A DNA stretch of 8,260 nucleotides from an uncultured Burkholderiales bacterium (GTDB lineage: Bacteria; Pseudomonadota; Gammaproteobacteria; Burkholderiales; Burkholderiaceae): assembly GCA_937891045.1 (NCBI GenBank), contig CALBEV010000160.1:1-8260 (forward strand), given 5' to 3'. The position numbers were made by a program, and so were the translations under genes. Below, in pieces: positions 5,416-8,260 of this stretch; position 1 is the stretch's first letter; each line of letters begins with the position of its first letter. The notes beneath the pieces are model-generated. The model had not been told where the DNA came from, searched no databases, and saw only the letters and a list, made by a program, of their open reading frames with translations.

Positions 5416-6492
5416 ATGGAAAACATCGATGTCATGGTATTGCGCACACTGCGCAACTGGCGGCAAGAGGGCAAACGGGCTTTGTTGGCCACGGTTGTTC
5501 GCACCTGGGGTTCGTCGCCGCGCCCCATTGGTTCCATCATGGCCTTGTGCGAAACAGGTGCGGTGGTGGGCTCGGTGTCGGGTGGTTGCATCGAAGACGA
5601 TTTGATTTACCGCTTCACCCAAGCCTATGCCGTGGGCCAAGCCGCGCAACCCGACCAAGAAACCACCATCCCCAGCGGCGCACCGCAGCGCGTGAAATAC
5701 GGCATCACCGCCGACGAAGCACACCGCTTTGGTCTGCCTTGTGGCGGCACCTTGGAACTGCTGTTGGAGTTCGACCCCGACGCGCCAATGCTTGACGGCT
5801 TGGTGAAGTCCTTGGAAACCGGCCAGCTGATGCAACGCACCACGGTGCTGGACACGGGCGCGGTGTCACAACACCCCAGCGACACGCCCACCGAACTGAG
5901 CATTGACGATGTGCAGTTGGTGAATACCTTTGGCCCCGAGTACCGCATGTTGCTCATTGGTGCGGGGCAGCTCACCGAGTACCTGGCCACCATGGCCTTG
6001 TTCAATGGCTTTGCTGTCACGGTCTGCGACCCGCGCGAGGAATACAGCGGCGCTTGGGGCGTGCCCAATGTGGCGCTGACCAAAGACATGCCCGACGATG
6101 TGGTGATCAGCTTCAAGCCCGATCGCCGCAGCTGCGTGATTGCCTTGACGCACGACCCCAAACTGGACGACTTGGCGCTGCTAGAGGCGCTGGAGACGGA
6201 TGCGTTTTATGTGGGCGCGATTGGTTCACGCCGCAACAATGATGCGCGTCGACAACGCATGATCGAGCATTTGGATAAAACCGAAGAAGAGCTGGAGCGT
6301 TTGCGCGGCCCGATTGGCATTTACATTGGCAGCAAAACGCCAGCGGAAATTGCGGTGAGCATCATGGCCGAGGTGTTGGCCGTGAAAAACGGCGTGCCCC
6401 TGCCGCGCGACATGGATGTGGCTTACGCGAAAAACACCCAAGAGATTGCGCACAACGACCCGGGCGTGTTGGTGTGTGGCATTCGGCCTTGA
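5416..6492 (+). CDS. XdhC/CoxI-family molybdenum-hydroxylase maturation protein
   Basis: 358 aa with the usual two-domain XdhC architecture. The N-terminal XdhC/CoxI domain (about 9-118) shows ATVVRTWGSSPRPIGS, GSVSGGCIEDDL with Cys58, and GLPCGGTLEL with Cys109. The C-terminal Rossmann-like domain (about 176-325) shows LLIGAGQLTEYLA, Asp205 at the end of the second strand, THDPKLDDLALLEAL, GAIGSRRN and IGSKTPAEIAVSI. XdhC proteins bind molybdenum cofactor, help its sulfuration and insert it into xanthine dehydrogenase-type enzymes (known for the family). No molybdenum hydroxylase, coxMSL-type subunits or MocA nucleotidyltransferase lie in the window, so the client enzyme must be elsewhere. 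It is divergent from galE, and its ATG has no Shine-Dalgarno. The TGA is only 4 bp from the vapC stop on the other strand. Confidence 0.92.
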   Translation: MENIDVMVLRTLRNWRQEGKRALLATVVRTWGSSPRPIGSIMALCETGAVVGSVSGGCIEDDLIYRFTQAYAVGQAAQPDQETTIPSGAPQRVKYGITADEAHRFGLPCGGTLELLLEFDPDAPMLDGLVKSLETGQLMQRTTVLDTGAVSQHPSDTPTELSIDDVQLVNTFGPEYRMLLIGAGQLTEYLATMALFNGFAVTVCDPREEYSGAWGVPNVALTKDMPDDVVISFKPDRRSCVIALTHDPKLDDLALLEALETDAFYVGAIGSRRNNDARRQRMIEHLDKTEEELERLRGPIGIYIGSKTPAEIAVSIMAEVLAVKNGVPLPRDMDVAYAKNTQEIAHNDPGVLVCGIRP

Positions 6493-6496
6493 CTTG

Positions 6497-6892
6497 CTAA
6501 GCAACGAAGGGGTTTTGAATAAGAACCCCATTCAATACAGACCCTGCAGCCAAGTCTTCAGTCATCAAAATGTTGGCCGATAGAACGGCAGAAGACAGGA
6601 TGTGCGCATCGTAAAAAGACAGTTGATGGACCTGCGCCAATTGAATTGCTTTGGCATGTGACTCCTCGGTCAACGCGACGACACTGCAATAAGACTTGAT
6701 GGCGTCTAGCAAGGTTTGTATTTCAATCCACTCTAGTTTGAGTTTTCGGCGACAAACCGATGTCACTTCATTCAGAACTTGAACACTGACGATAGGGTTT
6801 GTTTTCAACAAAGCTTCTGCTCTCTCAGCTTTGGCTTCATCACCAGACAGCAAGTACAAAACCACATTACTGTCCAAAAATGCTTGACTCAT
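6497..6892 (-). CDS. vapC: PIN-domain ribonuclease toxin, VapC-like
   Basis: 131 aa, the normal VapC size. PIN toxins are Mg-dependent endoribonucleases; known VapCs cut tRNA or rRNA. The four acidic active-site positions are all visible: Asp7 (FLDSN), Glu42 (VLNEV), Asp95 (SFYDAHILS) and Asp113 (MTEDL). The enzyme therefore looks intact. The ATG lies 5 bp after the antitoxin stop, so the two genes form one operon. Base composition is lower in G+C than the neighbours (28/60 at 6601-6660 and 24/60 at 6721-6780, against 36/60 at 4741-4800 in galE), which fits horizontal acquisition. It meets the convergent xdhC-like gene almost end to end. The exact RNA target cannot be inferred; the paired antitoxin is of MazE/AbrB type, common among VapB proteins. 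Confidence 0.92.
   Translation of the reverse strand: MSQAFLDSNVVLYLLSGDEAKAERAEALLKTNPIVSVQVLNEVTSVCRRKLKLEWIEIQTLLDAIKSYCSVVALTEESHAKAIQLAQVHQLSFYDAHILSSAVLSANILMTEDLAAGSVLNGVLIQNPFVA
6509..6535. other. Two overlapping, mutually exclusive inverted repeats near the xdhC/vapC junction
   Basis: GGGGTT (6509-6514) pairs with AACCCC (6524-6529), and TTGAAT (6515-6520), which lies in that loop, pairs with ATTCAA (6530-6535). Both hairpins lie within the last codons of vapC and 17 bp beyond the xdhC-like stop on the plus strand. No T run follows the first on the plus strand, so I do not call it an intrinsic terminator. It may still slow or end transcription of the xdhC-like gene, or it may be a by-product of the coding sequence. 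Confidence 0.35.
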
Positions 6893-6897
6893 GCGTC

Positions 6898-7131
6898 TTA
6901 CCCACGCTCGTTCGCTTCATCACGGTCAAAATAAAAGTCAGCTGGCAATTTGCCACGCAAACCGCGAAGTCGATCAAGCAGTTGCTGAGGAGTCGGTTTT
7001 TTCTTCACTTCAAAACTTCTTTCGCCAACCATGTGAAGTTCGATTTCTTCACCCTCTTTCAAATCAAGCGCTGAGACCAGACTGGCAGGAAATCTGACTG
7101 CCAATGAATTACCCCATTTGGAAATTTGCAT
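6898..7131 (-). CDS. vapB: AbrB/MazE-type antitoxin, VapB-like
   Basis: 77 aa. The N-terminal swapped-hairpin AbrB/SpoVT DNA-binding domain occupies residues 1-45 (ISKWGNSLAVRFPASLV, then LDLKEGEEIELH). The charged C-terminal tail (about 46-77, ending FDRDEANERG) is the likely toxin-binding segment. It should neutralise the PIN toxin encoded 5 bp downstream and repress the operon. I chose the ATG at 7131, not the one at 7182, because family members begin at M-x-I/V-x-K-W-G-N, because the strong ribosome site AGAGGTG lies just ahead of it, and because the extra 17 codons would run through the promoter palindrome and the end of apbE. Confidence 0.92.
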   Translation of the reverse strand: MQISKWGNSLAVRFPASLVSALDLKEGEEIELHMVGERSFEVKKKPTPQQLLDRLRGLRGKLPADFYFDRDEANERG

Positions 7132-7135
7132 GTTG

Positions 7136-7142
7136 CACCTCT
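7136..7142 (-). promoter_or_regulatory. Strong ribosome binding site of vapB
   Basis: AGAGGTG on the minus strand, with its AGAGG core 6 nt before the ATG at 7131. It is the only canonical, well-spaced Shine-Dalgarno in the window and decides the antitoxin start in favour of the internal Met over the upstream one at 7182. Confidence 0.8.
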
Positions 7143-7145
7143 CAT

Positions 7146-7170
7146 GATATACATATTTTAATTGTATATC
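7146..7170. promoter_or_regulatory. vapBC operator palindrome
   Basis: GATATACA (7146-7153) and TGTATATC (7163-7170) form a perfect 8-bp inverted repeat around a 9-nt A/T centre. The palindrome lies directly before the antitoxin gene and covers its predicted -10 box. AbrB/MazE-type antitoxins, alone or with their toxin, commonly bind such palindromes and repress their own operon, so this is very probably the autoregulatory operator. Confidence 0.72.
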
Positions 7171-7182
7171 CAAAGGCATCAA
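7155..7182 (-). promoter_or_regulatory. Predicted vapBC promoter
   Basis: On the minus strand, TTGATG (7182-7177, 4/6) is followed after 16 bp by TAAAAT (7160-7155, 5/6). Transcription would start near 7148, leaving a leader of about 17 nt that carries the ribosome site. The -10 box lies at the centre of the operator palindrome. The -35 box overlaps the apbE stop codon, so the toxin-antitoxin control region begins exactly where apbE ends. Confidence 0.6.
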
Positions 7183-8258
7183 CTGTTAGAAATTGGCTTG
7201 ACCAAGGGCACACCCGCCGTCGCGACCCACTCCCCGCTTTTGCGCTGCGCCAGCACATCCACACCCCAGGCTTTGGCGGTGGCCTGCAATTGCTGCGGCG
7301 ACTGCATGAAGAAAACTTTGGTGAGGGCATCGGCCAGCACGCAGCTGGGAGCCAGCACGGACACCGAAGCCCAATGCGCTGGTGAATAGCCGGTGTGCGG
7401 GTTCAGGATGTGGTGGTGCAGATGGTCCGCGCTGAAGGCGGTGTGGGCATCTGAAGATGTGGCGATGGCGCGGCCATCCATTTGCACAACGGGTTGATTC
7501 AACAGGGCCTCTTTGTTCGCAAGATGCAGCTGATCGCTTGATGTAGACCTTCGCGGTTGAACTTGCATGGTCTTGTGGGTCAGCGCCACACCCTCCACAG
7601 CTAAGGTCCAGGGTTTGCCGCCAGGCGCTTGACCCAGCAACGCGGTTTCACCCGCATCAATTTGCGCATGTGCCATGCCATGCGCTTGCAACACCGCTTT
7701 CACCACCTCAGCGGCGTAGCCTTGCGCGATGCCATTGAGTGACACGCCCATGCCTTTGAGGTTCAAATGCACGGCATCTGGGGTCACTTCCACCGCCTGC
7801 CAGTTCACGCGTTTTTGCGCTTGCATGACGGCACGCTTGGCAGGCAGTTGTTGTGCGGCTTGCGCCTCGGCCCACACCTTCCACAAGGGCTGCATGGAAA
7901 TATCGAACGCCCCGGCACTGCGGCGCGACACCTGAGCCGACAAACTCAATACAGAACGCAGATGCGCACTTGGTTTGTGCAACACACCCGTGGCGTTCAA
8001 GCGCGACACGGCGCTGTCGGGGTTGAACAAACTCATCTCGGTTTCCACATCGCGCAGTGCTTTCACGGCGGCGTCCAAGGCGGCATCAAGCTGCGCCACA
8101 TTGGCGTGGCCTGCACGCAGCCACAGCGTGGTGCCAAAGCCGATCAAGGCGCGTTCGTGCCAGACCAAGTTGCCCTGCTCAGCTCTTGCCAAAGCCGCTG
8201 CGCCACCGAGCCCCAAGCCCAAACCCAGCTTCATCCATTGACGTCGTTGCATGCTCAT
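7179..8258 (-). CDS. apbE: FAD:protein FMN transferase, ApbE family, Tat-exported
   Basis: 359 aa, a usual length. ApbE transfers FMN from FAD to a threonine of exported redox proteins such as NqrB/C, RnfG and FMN-binding-domain proteins. Residues 1-26 look like a twin-arginine signal (RRQWMKLGL, then a Gly/Leu/Ala-rich core and ALARA), so the enzyme probably acts in the periplasm. Family motifs in order: EMSLFNPDSAVSRLN (74-88), FDISMQPLW (118-126), NGIAQGYAAE (175-184), QIDAGETALLG (199-209), ATSSDAHTAF (266-275), HHILNPHTGY (282-291) and ADALTKVFF (309-317) with Asp310. The usual Asp of the H-I-x-D-P-x-T-G motif is Asn286 here. The start is Met1 at 8258 or Met3 at 8252; upstream sequence is outside the window, so the start is not certain. 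No flavinylated partner is visible. Confidence 0.92.
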   Translation of the reverse strand: MSMQRRQWMKLGLGLGLGGAAALARAEQGNLVWHERALIGFGTTLWLRAGHANVAQLDAALDAAVKALRDVETEMSLFNPDSAVSRLNATGVLHKPSAHLRSVLSLSAQVSRRSAGAFDISMQPLWKVWAEAQAAQQLPAKRAVMQAQKRVNWQAVEVTPDAVHLNLKGMGVSLNGIAQGYAAEVVKAVLQAHGMAHAQIDAGETALLGQAPGGKPWTLAVEGVALTHKTMQVQPRRSTSSDQLHLANKEALLNQPVVQMDGRAIATSSDAHTAFSADHLHHHILNPHTGYSPAHWASVSVLAPSCVLADALTKVFFMQSPQQLQATAKAWGVDVLAQRKSGEWVATAGVPLVKPISNS

Positions 8259-8260
8259 GC

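Noticed and set aside
5625..6161. 178-codon minus-strand open frame opposite the xdhC-like gene
   Set aside because: Ser-rich, motif-free translation of the complement of a clear XdhC-family gene.
7132..7182. Antitoxin start at the upstream ATG (7182)
   Set aside because: The 17 extra codons cross the operator and the inferred promoter; the internal ATG has a strong ribosome site and the family's usual N-terminus.
1..8260. Mobile elements, attachment sites or CRISPR
   Set aside because: There is no transposase, integrase, spaced direct-repeat array or terminal inverted repeats. The tRNA-Leu gene could in principle be an attachment site, but no integrase or repeated tRNA 3' end is visible and its 3' end is outside the window.

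Overview
The window looks like a stretch of chromosome from a betaproteobacterium, most likely Burkholderiales/Comamonadaceae (Limnohabitans- or Rhodoferax-like). This is an inference from moderately high G+C with C/G-rich third positions, and from the style of the proteins (RsuA, GalE, XdhC-like, a Tat-exported ApbE and a RodZ-like protein with a long Ala/Pro linker). No 16S rRNA or other decisive marker is present. Coding density is very high. No intergenic gap exceeds about 140 bp, and there are no insertion sequences, integrases, CRISPR arrays or phage genes.

Layout from left to right. (1) A tRNA-Leu(UAA) on the minus strand, cut by the left edge. (2) A minus-strand gene for a RodZ-like membrane protein (cytoplasmic HTH, one TM helix, Ala/Pro linker, periplasmic DUF4115-like domain). 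(3) A 136-bp divergent intergenic region with a plausible promoter for the RodZ-like gene and a perfect 8-bp-arm palindrome on the other side. (4) A plus-strand alpha/beta hydrolase. (5) A minus-strand run galE - rsuA - hipB - hipA, spaced 10 bp, 32 bp and a 4-bp ATGA overlap. hipA runs 29 bp into the 3' end of the convergent hydrolase gene. (6) A 75-bp divergent region, then a plus-strand XdhC/CoxI-family gene. (7) A minus-strand type II toxin-antitoxin pair: an AbrB/MazE-type antitoxin followed by a PIN-domain (VapC-like) ribonuclease toxin. Its stop lies 4 bp from the convergent xdhC-like stop. (8) A minus-strand apbE (FAD:protein FMN transferase) with a twin-arginine signal, reaching the right edge.

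The ordinary genes serve cell shape or envelope (RodZ-like), the Leloir pathway and sugar-nucleotide supply (galE), 16S rRNA modification (rsuA), molybdenum-hydroxylase cofactor maturation (xdhC-like) and flavinylation of exported redox proteins (apbE). The two toxin-antitoxin modules, hipBA and vapBC-like, are the accessory element. They belong to unrelated families but share the minus strand, lie behind another minus-strand gene, and abut the 3' end of a convergent plus-strand gene almost without spacing. The vapBC-like pair is visibly more A+T-rich than its neighbours and has its own well-formed promoter/operator; hipBA matches the local composition.

I found no convincing evidence of an undescribed multi-gene system. 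The most useful observations are the paired TA arrangement, the vapBC operator centred on its -10 box, the hipA/hydrolase antisense overlap, the palindrome before the hydrolase, and the near absence of Shine-Dalgarno sequences on the housekeeping genes.
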